A program made the translations under genes and the position numbers. A DNA stretch of 64,000 nt from Diplosphaera chodatii (Eukaryota; Chlorophyta; Trebouxiophyceae; Prasiolales; Stichococcaceae), in assembly GCA_032358165.1 (NCBI GenBank), contig JAALGY010000012.1:2046001-2110000 (forward strand). The letters are read 5' to 3'. Position 1 is the stretch's first letter, and each line of letters begins with the position of its first letter. Of this stretch, positions 22,500 to 33,789 are shown in pieces. The notes under the pieces were generated by a model. It made no database searches. It was given only the letters and a program-made list of their open reading frames with translations, and was not told the origin of the DNA.

Positions 22500-25400
22500 A
22501 TGTCACAGGCAGCTGAGCGAATGCTCAGCGCCAAGGCGGCGAGCTTCGTGCCCGCAGGTGCACTCCCGAGATGACATGTCTAGGCATCTCAATGCATCAC
22601 TTAAGAAGCGTTGTGCGCTCAGCACGCACTGCATCTCGTACGTGCCGTCGATTATCAGACCGACACCGTCAACACACACGAATACATACACGACAGCAGA
22701 TCAGGGCGGCCCTCTGAGGCCCCTTACCTGACGCAACCGCCAGATGTGCGTGCATGCTGACAATCCTGCAGGCCTGCCGGGAGCCGATCAGCAACAGCAG
22801 AACCAGAAGCAGCAGCAGCGGGCGCCATCAAAGACCATGGACGCCCGCGGCCGAGGCGCCGTCCTGACTCCGCATGGCCGTCCCCAAAGGGTGCCTTGCC
22901 GCCAAGCCCTGGCGTATCACGCTCATTCCCTGGATGCAGCCATCATGTCACCGATGCAGCCAGTTCGTCTACACACCTGCGTTGCATATCGAAGTTTCCA
23001 GGCAGCGTCGGGAGTGTTATACACCAGGATGGCGGTGGTCGCTCCGTCGAGCGGGGCGGCAGGGGCGGCCGTGGTGGGGGCCGGCGGGGCGGGCGTGCGG
23101 GCGGCCTGTCCCAAGCATTTGGACACGGCAGCAGACACACCGACAGGTGCACTGCGAGACAGCCTCTGCCTGGCACCACCTGGAGATGTCGGGACATCAG
23201 GATGTCGTGGCTGTTGTGCTGTTCGAAACATCGTATCACGCTGTGAACCTCCGACGGCTGCAGGCCTGCCAAGCAAGCAGAACAGCTGCAGCCGCCGTCA
23301 GCACAGCAGCAGCAGCAGCAGCAGCCGGTTGTCCAGCCGCAGCAGGAACACAACCGGCCGGATCGCCAGGCACAGGGCCCAACAACCTCGAGCACGCCGC
23401 AGCGGGGCGGCGGCACGCGGGCCGACCACCTGCTCAACTTTCGCCCCTATGACGTGAGGAGCTGCTGCTGCTGCTGCCATGCATCTTACGCATTGACACG
23501 AGTCCCACACCCAGCGTCCTGGTGCATGTGCACACCATGCGTCCCGGGAGCATGTGAGGACACAACACCTCAGGTTGTGCCTGAATGGCGCCTTGCTGGC
23601 AATGTCGTACAGGGTGGGCGGGGTGGCAGAGCGGGCGGCCGGCGCTCGCGCTCCGCGCTGCGCCGGGAGCCGTACGATCGCAACAAGTTCCTGGCCGCCA
23701 ACTTCTCGTTCGTGGTCTCGGACACCGCGGACACGGCAGCGGCCTCTGCAGACGCGGACCTGCCGCTCGACTGGGACGATGTCCTGCAGGTGCTCCTCAC
23801 GTCTACAGCATGGTACTCTGTCGGCAACTGCATACTCACAGGCGGTTTGGCACTTGTCACGGACGAGCAGCTTTGCTGAGCGCCCATGGTTTCATGTGAC
23901 AGGTGGACATGCAAACAACTGGCGAGGTGATGTGCCCCATTGCGCTGGGGCCGCCCATCGCGCCGCAGATCACGCCCTGTGGCCATGTCTTCTCGTTCCC
24001 TGCCATCGTGCAGCACCTGGTGAGCTGCTTTGGCACTGTGCATGGCATCGTGGTGCTGTTTATGCAGTGTAAGTGCAGAAACAGACACATTTTCTGGCTC
24101 AGCAGTCATGTGGTGGTTGCATCTGCCTGGCCTTTCAGGGGCTTCCCCACAAGATGCAGTCTGTCTGCCCTGTGTGATGTAAGCACATGCGGACCATGCA
24201 GGTCACGCACGGCGGAGACAACTTCAGGCGCACAGCGCCATGCCCACTCTGCTTCTCTCAGATTGCTGCACGGGAGTTGCGGTTGTTCACTGCACGTCAA
24301 GTAACGCCCATCAAGGCGCGCTTGCCAGGGCTCTGCACACACCGCTGCATGTCGTTGTTGTTGACGAGTGATTTTTCATAGCATTGCAGACAGGCTACAA
24401 TGGGTACACAACGGTGCTCAAACGTCATCGCTGGCATGTCCGCAGGTTGGTGATAATGTGCAGTTTGCACTGCTGCGGCGGCCGCGCACCTCCATCATAC
24501 CACACGAGGTGTGCTATTGTCGTACTGCAACTCTGAACTCTGCTCTAGGGCACGTTCACATCCTGCAGGAGCCATTACAGTTCACATGCTGTTGTAGGTC
24601 CACTCCATGGCGGAGTCGGTTTCACCATCAGCCGCACGCCCAAGCACTGGCGGCTCGCCAACCAAATCAGGGAAGCCGTCAGCATCAATGGCACCAGCTG
24701 TGCAAGGCGGCAGCCCTGGGGCCCAGAAGGCTGCTGCAGCGGCATGGAAGCGGCAGCAGGATGCGCATCGTGACGTAGCGGGCAGGGCGCAAGAAGTGCA
24801 GGCTGATCGCTTCGCAAAGTTCACGATCGTGGCAGACCCAGCACCGCTGTGGCGGCGTGCAGTGGAGGAGCTGGCAGAACATGCAGCGCAGGTATGATCG
24901 TCCTGATGCTCGCATCTGTCATTGCGCAAGTCGTTGCGTGCATGGTTGCTGGGTCCTGCATCTACATGGCCTTGCGTGCGATTGGGGATGCGATGCAGTT
25001 TGGTGCGCGGGCACCTGGTGCGCCCTTGCCGCCGAAGCGCACATGCCTCAGGAGGCCCTAGGGGGCCGTAAGAATGTCCACGATATGTGCGCATGATCCT
25101 GTGCGCTACTCCTGCAGGTTGTGGCGGAGTGTGGGCCGGATGCCGAGGCGGAGGCGCCCTACGTGTGGATCGCGCAGGAGCTGCTGGCTTCCCGGGCCGC
25201 GGGGGCCGCGGAGCGGCGTCAGCGCGCGCTGCTGGCGGCCTCGCCCCCCGCCGCCGCCGCCAACATGCCCAGCGCTGCGGACGTCGGCGCCGCCGCCGCC
25301 CGCGCTGTCAAGCAGGTGCTGCACCGCGGCGCAAGTCTGCCTTCCATCAGCCGGCGTCCATGTCAGCACTAGGGTTTAGGGACCACCAAGCTGCTCTGCT

Positions 25401-27450
25401 ATAGTGCGTGTCCACCTGGCTGCCACATGAGTGTAGGCGGCGCAGGCGGCAACAGCGAGTGCGTCAGAGGCCACTGCGTCCGCAGCGCAGGCTGCAGCGG
25501 TTGCTGCAGCTTTCCCCGAGCTGCCGGGAGGCCAGCACGGCGGCGGCGTGGCGAAATTCGATGCCAACGAACCCATTGAGGCAGCCTTCTCCGATGACGA
25601 GGCTCCCGAGGCCGCCGCAGCCCGGCCTCAACAGCCCGGGGCGGCGCTTCCCCGGGTCGAGGCGCCGGGCAACTCGGTCAGCTCAGATGGCGCTGCGTCC
25701 GCCCTCGCAGGTCTGCTGCATCATTGCCAGCGCGCCCTTTCACCTATGCCACCAATGGTCTGTCTGGAGATGTGTGTCTCGTGCATGGATAGTGCAATGG
25801 CGGCCCTGACTGTGACTCTCCATAATCAGGCACGTCACCATCGGGACGCAGCGGGTCAGCAGCCCCGCCGCCAAAGGAGCAGTTCTTCTACCAGGCGGCA
25901 GACGGGCAGGCGGCGTTCCTGGCGGCGCTGCCAGCACGCATGCTGGCAGCCAGCGCAGGCGACGGCGGCATGCCGGACGCACAGCGCAGGGTGGTCGCCA
26001 GGGTCATTGACCTGGAGCGGGTCACGCAGACGGCGGCGACGCGGCGGCGCCATGGCCCCCTGTCGCACGTGCCGCTGGGAGGTGCTCACTGCGCTCACCG
26101 TTGTGCTGTGCAGACTCCACTTGCTATCATAAACTTTGATGCACCCTGCCAGCAAACATGCTGTGGAAACACGCTATCACTGAAGCTCGCCCGAGTGCAC
26201 TCAGCTTGGAAGGCGAAAATTTGGGCATGAGCAACTAACCCAATAAATTCACAGGCAACTTCACGCTGGTGGACGTGGACCTGGCTGGTGTGGTGCCGCC
26301 CGCGGTGCTGGAGGCGTTCAGTGAGGAGCTGGGCGGTCGCGCGGCCAAGCGCGCCGCCAGGGCCGCCGCCGAGGCCGCCGCCGCCGAGAGGGAGGCCGCC
26401 GCTGAGCGTGCCACTGCGGCGGCGGCCAAGGGGCCCTCCGCCGCAGAGCTGAAGGTGAGCGGGCTGCTGGTTTCCACATGCTGCGGCGTGTCACCGCGGT
26501 AGTGTGGATATATATGGCGCTTTTGAGTGTGTTTCAGTTTCGTGGCCAGTGGCGTATGCTGATGTGGTGTGTTAGGATGCACGTGTGGTGCTCGGATCTC
26601 AGCTTGCTGTGCATTGGCTGCAGGCCATGCCGCGTCCCGCCGCCTCTGCTGTGCACCGGCCTGGAGGCGACGAGGATATCGCAGCAGCGCTGGCAGAGTC
26701 CATGCTGCTGGCTGAAGGACAGGATGCGTTCGATGGCGCTGGTGAGCTTGTAAAGCTGTGATGCAACATTGACAAAACTGAAATATGCTGCTGTCTGAGG
26801 AGCCAAAGCAAAACTTGCCCAAACAGAGTGCACAGCAGCTTGGTGCACTGAAGCTGGGAACCTGCACATTGCACCACAGACGGAATGGAGGATGGCAGCC
26901 CGCCGCCTCCAGCGGACGGGGTGTCCTTCGCCAGCATGGCACGCCTCGGCTTTGCTGCCACAGGCCCCACCCTGGGGTCGTCACCCGTGCAAGGTGAGTT
27001 TGTGCCAGGCCACTCCAGTGCCAGTTGGGCGGCGATGGCATGTAGCAGAATGAGGGCATTGGGAAGATTCCAGCTGCTCTGCGCTGCACTCGTCAGAGCA
27101 GCCAGCCACACCTCAGCACCTGCAGGATCAGTCTCCTCCCTGCTGCAGGGTCGCCGGCGGCTGGTGGGGTGTGGGGCGGCGGCGCGCCGCGGCCATGGGC
27201 ACCAGCAGCAAAAGCGCCAGCAGCAAAGGGCGAGCCGCAAGGCGCTCCCACCCCCTGGTCCGCGGCGGCAGCTGCAGGGGCGGGCAGCAGCAGCAGCAGC
27301 GGCAGCAGTGTTGTGCCAAGGCCCGCAGCCCCAGATGGCCCGCTGCTGCGGCCCATCCTCAAGGAGGAGGGTGGGGAGCGAGGCGGTGCTGGCGCCAAGA
27401 AAAAGAGCAAGCCAGTTTTGCTGTTCTCCTCCGCGCAGCGCCGCTACTGA
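22500..27450 (+). CDS. RNF10: RNF10 homologue with degenerate RING finger
   Basis: Sixteen exons join to 897 residues: 22500-22557, 22772-22890, 23028-23146, 23264-23453, 23613-23789, 23903-24019, 24202-24300, 24446-24508, 24598-24891, 25118-25315, 25437-25710, 25830-26081, 26255-26454, 26624-26741, 26880-26993, 27149-27450. Order of parts: a PAM2-like motif (LSAKAASFVP, residues 9-18), an RGG-rich stretch, a poly-Gln run, the conserved phrase RADHLLNFRPYD, NKFLAANFSFVV, the RING region CPIALGPP...PCGHVF...CPLC, QFFYQAADGQAAFL, GPLSHVPL, Ala-rich helices, and the family ending LLFSSAQRRY. RNF10 of animals is a RING E3 ligase acting on ribosomal proteins of stalled 40S subunits. Here three RING cysteines are replaced, so ligase activity is doubtful. 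The start is the ATG of MSQAAERML, which gives continuous phase into exon 2. Confidence 0.88.
23304..23324 (+). repeat. CAG microsatellite encoding poly-Gln in RNF10
   Basis: Seven perfect CAG codons lie inside exon 4 of the RNF10 homologue and encode a Gln run in its low-complexity N-terminal part. Confidence 0.85.
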
Positions 27451-27976
27451 CATCTTGCTAGTTGCTTGTCCGCATCATAGTGTACCAGTGTGTTGACAAC
27501 TGGCCAGTTATCATGGCATGGCATAGCATGATGGATAGGCAAGTGTTCAGACGCAGACAGGGGTTACTATTGCCAATTGTGCACGACTCTCCAGGTCACC
27601 GTTACGTAATGGCCTTGGGCGAGCTCCTGTCAATCGCCGTGACGCCCATTGCTGCACGTGCGACACTGTGCTGGGTCCACAGCTTGATCAGCGTTGAGAG
27701 CTTGCCTCACTCGTGGTGAAAGACTTCCTGATGTCGCTCTCGTCACTCGACATCCTGTGCCAACCAGTCAGCAGGGGGTCCAAGCTTTGCGCCGCTCTTA
27801 TGCAGTCATGCTGAGGATGGTACAGATACTTCACAAGCCCATCATGCTGTCGGAGCGCGCGTACTTCCTGGCGCACTTTTATGCTGAGCAGCAGTATTCT
27901 GTCGCGATCTGACTGGTGCACACGCTGATTTAGGGTGCACAACAGTGAACTTGCAGCGTCAGGTGCTACTAGCAAG
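27451..27976. other. Intergenic region, RNF10 to PSD
   Basis: RNF10 3' UTR and PSD upstream region, about 525 bp. An additional 5' exon of PSD cannot be excluded. Nothing else was recognised. Confidence 0.5.
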
Positions 27977-30900
27977 ATGAGAAACATAGGCCAGAAGGCG
28001 AGGAATCTGGGGCACAAGGTCAAGGTCGCAGCCTCGACTTCTAAGGAGCGGATTGGCAAGCTCATGCCCGGTAACTCGGCGAACCTAGACGACGGTGGGG
28101 ACACAAAGGGCCGCAGGCGGCTCGCGAGGCTAGACACCAAGTTCTTCGCAACGCCGGACAGGGCCATCGCTGCAGACAAAACGTGGGTGCCCACATGCAT
28201 GCAGCAACAACCCATCCTCCTGTCGAGCCATGGACTTCTTCCTCTGCTTGAACCTCAGTCATGCTCCTGAATGTGCTTGCACAGGTACGGCCTCATCAAG
28301 CTGGACCTACAGCAGGCGGAGCTGGACGTCGCAGATCGGTACACTGCATCCGTTGCAATCGGCGAGCAGGTGCTACCTGCTGCAGCTCAGCGCCACACAT
28401 AACCATTTCAGGCTCGGGACGGAGCCTGCACACGAGTCACATTGTCTCCTGCCCAGCATCAGCATGACAACCTGGTTCTCGTCACAATGGCTTCACTTGT
28501 CGGCCGGTCACGCCATGACGTCATGGGTGCCCACAGACATTTGCGTCAGCGGTGGCTGAGGCCGGCAACAAGCCAGTGTGGGGCGTTGGGCGCAACCTGG
28601 TGCTGCAGCGTGGCGAGGCCACTGTGGCTCGCATCTCCGTGGCACGGGCGGGCGCCAAGAAGAAGGGCAAGCGCGAGCTCGTCGGGTGAGCAATCGCCGG
28701 AGGAAAGGCGACTGCAGCATGTCTGCATGCCTCAAGCCGGCTGGCTGGTGATGCCAGAATCAGGGTGGACGGTACAGCAGATGAGTGCACGACTCCGTCC
28801 GTGCAGGTGGTGCGATGTGGACCTGGCCCATTACTTCCAGGAGTCCACGCAGCACATACAGGACAAGCCCCAGGTGAAGCGCCCTGCACACAAGCACCAG
28901 ATCCCGCATCCTGCCTAGCTGCCTCGCCTTGCCCTGCCTGACGACACTACATGGTTAAACACTCACGCAAGACCTGTGTGGGGTGGCAGTGCCTGTAAGC
29001 ATGAGGGGGTTGGCAACTTGGGCGGCCCTTGCTATAGCGGAATATAGTGTTGTTGATCATGAAACACAATTGAATGGTAGGGTGATGGCACGCGGCAAGT
29101 GGAAGCGGAGCACAGCCCAGATGATGATGCCAAGCAGGGTGGCGCCGATGCGCCTGTGGAGGCATGGCACGAGCTCAAGTCTCCTTCCGACTTCTCCAAG
29201 ACTGTCGGCCGCATCTGCGTCCGAACGCAGAGCGCCACGCTATCGGTGCGCATCGAGAATAAGGGTTGTATGGGATTGCAACCGAGTCAAGTTGGAACTG
29301 CTTCACAACGCAGCAGCAGTCACACTGGTGTCTTCTCTGTGTTCTGGTGCCCGTGCTGAAAATTCTTGTTACATCTGGCATAGCACCTGGAGAAGCAGTT
29401 CTGGGGCCGAGCCCTGAAGATTGCGGATCTGAATGCGGATGGGACCCTGGAGCTGCACGAGTTCACCTTGCTGATGAAGGTCAGTGTCTGCTGCAAATCT
29501 TGGGCAGCAGTCGCTTGGATACTGTACACAGCACTCATAACAGGCCCAAAGCTGCGTTAAGCTACCCGGCTGCCAGGCACCACTCAACACCACGCCACAG
29601 ACCGAGGGTGGGAGCAGAGCATCCTTGGCTGGTTCAGGCCTTCGGATCGGAGCTGAGCAAGGCGGAGATCGAGGCACTGTACCGCCAGGCGGACACCGAC
29701 GACTCCAACGATGTATCGGAGGAGGAGCTGGCGTCGTACCTGGTCAACGCACACAAGGAGGGCGAGCTCAGCAAGGTGAGGAACATAAAAAGTGAGGCGC
29801 GCTCAGGAACTTCTCTGTGGGCGTCGCAGCCATACGTGGGGTCGCTGCACCCGTGTGCACATCAATGCAGGAGCCGGGCATGTCTGAATGCAGCTCATCA
29901 AGCGGTGCCCGGTGAGCGGCGCGGAGCTGACGCCCGGGGACGACTGGGGCAACCTCATCTACATGTCCCTGTGCATGGACCAGGGCTCCGGCCACACGCT
30001 GCAGGCGCGCTGCGGCCTGACCCGACCCAGAACAAAGGCACCGACCATGTTGGCACGCGCGCTGCATTTGTGGGGCTGCTCTCACGCAGGCATGCAGGCT
30101 GATGCTTGTCACAGTGGAAGGCGCTCGGCGCACCTGTCTGCTTCACCCTGCACAGTTCCGTCCTGCAGGGCAGCGACGACCCGGCCAAGTCGGGCGAGGC
30201 GTGGATGCTGAAGATGAGCGAGTGGGCGCCGCAGTCGCTGGGCGGCTCCATGGCCGCGGGCGAGGTGCTGGACCCCAAGGGCGACGAAGGCAAGTCGCCG
30301 CAGTCTAGGCAGGCTGGCGAGTTACAGATTGTACTTGCTGAATGCTGACACCGATGGACTGCACTCATGCTTGCGAATCCCTGCAGGCAACTTCTCGCGC
30401 ATCATCGTGTACGACCGGGCGTCGCACCGCCTTGTGGAGGAGCAGATCAGCGCGACGCTGGTGCTCGCCATGCGCAACATGTACCAAAGCAAGGTAGATG
30501 CCGATGAGCTCTCTTCAGAGACATTTCAGGTGTGAGCTCAGCCGCAAGATGCCGCTAGCGGGCGAAAGGAAGTGAAACAGCTATCTCAGCATCAACACGC
30601 CGGTCAGCCGAGCTCTGTTCCGCAGATGGGGGCGGTCATGATGGCGACTGGCGCCTACAACATGCTGACGCTGATGTCCCAGGAGGAGGGCCGCCACATG
30701 GACTCCCCCGAATCAGTCAAGGTGTGAACGAGCACTATTACAAACGGTGTCCTGTGCGCAAATCAGAGGTCCCCTCCACACCATTGAGCCTTGACATGAA
30801 TCGGCAACAGACAGCGCCCAGAGTGCCAGCAGCGGCCCGGCCAAGTGCTGTGAGGGTGTCAGCAGGGCGGTGACTCGGCGCGCTGGCTGCTGCTGCAGAA

Positions 30901-33290
30901 CATCCCCACGTTCCTGAAGTCATTCAGCGGGGAGGTGGACGTCAGCGAGGCACGGGAGCCGCTGGAGAGCTTCAAATGCTTCAACGAGGTGAGCACATCG
31001 CTGATACTTCAGTGCACTGTGTACATTGCGCTGCGGTCTGCCACACCACCTTCGTATGACAGCTGCTGCAAAACTCGGTGTAGCATACCTGTAACAACCA
31101 GTCGTCGTGCATGCAGTTCTTCTACCGGAAGCTGAAGCCAGAGGCGCGGCCAATTGCGCAGCCAAGGGACATGGATGTGGTGGTCTCAGCCGCTGACTGC
31201 CGCCTCAGTGCCTTTCCCACGGTGGATGATGCAACTCGCTGCTGGATCAAGGTGCGGGCAACACTGATACCCTCTAGTCTGGCCATACATCGACTGCAAT
31301 GCAGCCACGCTGTGCCGAGCGTGCTGACGCAGATGTCAGGACGCATTAGCACCCTGGTGTGCCATGCGAGCAGAGGGGAAATTTGACGACATGTGTCTTT
31401 ATGAACCCCCAGGGCCGGAAGTTCTCGCTCGAGGGGCTGCTGGCAGACGGCAGCAGGCATGTCAAGGGCGATGCAGGTGCTGCGGTTGCGCCCGAGTTCG
31501 ACGGCGGCAGCATGTTCATCTTCCGACTGGCGCCGCAGGTACACCTGCCCGACAGATGATGGACTAATACGTGCTCATTGTTCAGTGTGCATACATGCAT
31601 GTGCGCCATACACAACAGCCGCCTAGATTGTACTGTTGGCTTTAGTTCTGCCCAGGCCCTTGGGTTGCCTATGATACCTAGATCCGCAGTCAGGACCGAT
31701 GTGCAACTCACTAGGCTCTCCATGCATTTCGCAGGACTATCACCGGTTCCATCTGCCGGTGTCAGGCACGATCCGCTGTATACGGCATGTGCGTGGCAAA
31801 CTGTACACCGTCAACCCCATTGCCGTCGCCAGCACCTACGCAAATGTCTACACTCAGGTGAGGCTTTTGCCTGACACTGTTCCCTGCAAATGGTGCCGCA
31901 CCTGTCCTCCAAGCTGTGGCAGTACCACTGACTGCACTGCACTGCAGAACAAACGAGCGGTGGTGATCATTGACAGCCCAGAGTTTGGGCCAGTGGCCGT
32001 CGTCTGCATTGGCGCTACCATGGTCGGCTCCATCGTGTTCACTGGGGAGGAGGGCAAATCGTATAACAAGGTGTGCAATGTGGCTGCAGCAGCTGGCATC
32101 AGCTGCTCAGGCTGATTATGCTGCGATGCTGTCGGCATGCAGGTCCTCTGTAGCAACTCGCATGACTTCAAGGCTTGTTGCTAGCACTGTGTTTGAACCA
32201 TATCCATTGCAAATGTGCGCACAGCTTTTCCTAAGGCATAATGTAGCAATGACAACAAGACCGTGTGGCTGGTTGCTGCAGGGTGACGAGCTGGGCTACT
32301 TTGCCTTTGGCGGCTCTACAGTCATTGCAGTGTTCGCCAAGGACAGGATTGCAATCGACCAAGACCTGCTGCACAACAGGTCCGTTGACTTGGCAACATG
32401 AGCAAGGATGCGGCACAACCCCACAGTCTGGCATGCACTCACAGCAGCCAAAAGTGTGCATGAATGTCCACAGGCCTGGGTCAAGACATGTGCGATGAGA
32501 CTGATGTTGCACCTGCCCTGCAGCGGCAAGTCGCTGGAGACGCTGGTGAAGATGGGGGTGCGGCTGGGGTGCGCCCCCAGCTCCCCGCACCTGGTGTCGC
32601 CCTCCGTCAACGCCGCGACCATCGCGGAGCTGCAGTCGCAGACGCAGCACCTGGCGCCGCTGCACCAGGCTATGGGCGATGCGCACATAGCGGGTGCACC
32701 AGTCGCCGGCCAGGGTGCGATCAGAGCAGACGCTTGCCCCATCATTGTCCATCTTCTGAGTGTTACCCCTTGCCTGCGGGTGCAGGAGACACAGCCTCAT
32801 GGCCCCGTGAATGCGATGCCACACGCTTGTTGGACTATGCCTGATGATAGAGAGTGCAACATCTATGTGCATGCTCACAGTCAAATGTGCAGTGTGCTCC
32901 ATCTGATTGCCATGCCGCCCCCTGCTGCAGAAGGCGCTGGTGGCGGCAGGAAGCTCATGCGGCAGGCTACTGCCATCCCCGTCCACCGGCAGGTGTGCCT
33001 GTCGGTACTCTGCTGCATGACAACACACAGATGCGCTGTCCACCAACCACGCAGCTATATGCCTCGCTCTTGTCCCCATGATGGTGCTGAAGCCCCCTGG
33101 AGGGTTCCAGGCATCGGAGCCGGGTCTGGACCAAGCGGACAGCTCGACAGACGACGCGGATGACGACGACGACGACGACGATGACTATAACGAGGGGGAC
33201 GGAGAGGCAGACGCAGTTGCAGCGGCCGCAGCAGCTGAGGCGAGGGCGGGCGCAGTGACTGGCGCCGTCACCGGCGGCCCTGGCTCATGA
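27977..33290 (+). CDS. PSD: Phosphatidylserine decarboxylase, C2/EF-hand plant type (PSD2/PSD3-like)
   Basis: Pyruvoyl enzyme that makes phosphatidylethanolamine from phosphatidylserine. The plant type acts on endomembranes. Twenty exons sum to 812 residues: 27977-28182, 28285-28369, 28537-28685, 28807-28873, 29111-29245, 29399-29479, 29638-29775, 29894-30004, 30169-30289, 30387-30493, 30626-30721, 30863-30988, 31117-31251, 31413-31538, 31735-31857, 31948-32070, 32282-32379, 32524-32693, 32931-32992, 33111-33290. A C2-like region (residues 70-175, KPVWGVGRNLVLQRGEATVA) is followed by EF-hands DLNADGTLELHE and DTDDSNDVSEEE. The catalytic domain has SAADCRLSAF (Asp), DYHRFHLPVSG (His) and FGGST, where self-cleavage between Gly654 and Ser655 makes the pyruvoyl group. 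Introns after 30004 and 30289 start with GC. The C-terminus is an unusual Asp-rich tail. The exon 29111-29245 is the least certain. Confidence 0.92.
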
Positions 33291-33789
33291 CAGCCTTGTC
33301 CCCGAACAAAGCGATGACCAGCATGGCACTGCAGCAGTGTCTACATGGTTTAATGAACAATTCAGTGTGGTCAGCCTTGCAAGCTCATAGAGGTTAGGGT
33401 GTGGAAGGCATTGCCGTTGTTCTGATCATTGTCTGCATCATGTTTTGATTCCTACCAATGCCGGATCTGAACATGTGTTGTTGGTCCACTCGAAACTCGA
33501 TTTTCAATCAACCAAAACCTGACAAGGTGCGTGGCAAAGCCAGCTCGCATGTGCAGATGTGTAAAGGCATCAACAATCCCCGGCCGAGTTCCACCATACC
33601 ATGAAGTGATGCCTGGCTGACTGAGGGGAAGCGAGCAAAAGTCAGAGTTTACGCTAGCTAGGTGCATGGGGCAATCACATTCGGCGGCTCGAGCCCAGCT
33701 CGATGCTGGCGAGACCGCGGTCTGGAGCTATTCCGATTTCCGGGCTGGAGCTGCTTACGGCAGCAGGGTATTGTATGGCCTGGTAGCCC
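33291..33789. other. Convergent intergenic region, PSD / M43 peptidase
   Basis: Facing 3' ends. No coding signal, RNA gene or repeat was recognised. Confidence 0.5.
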
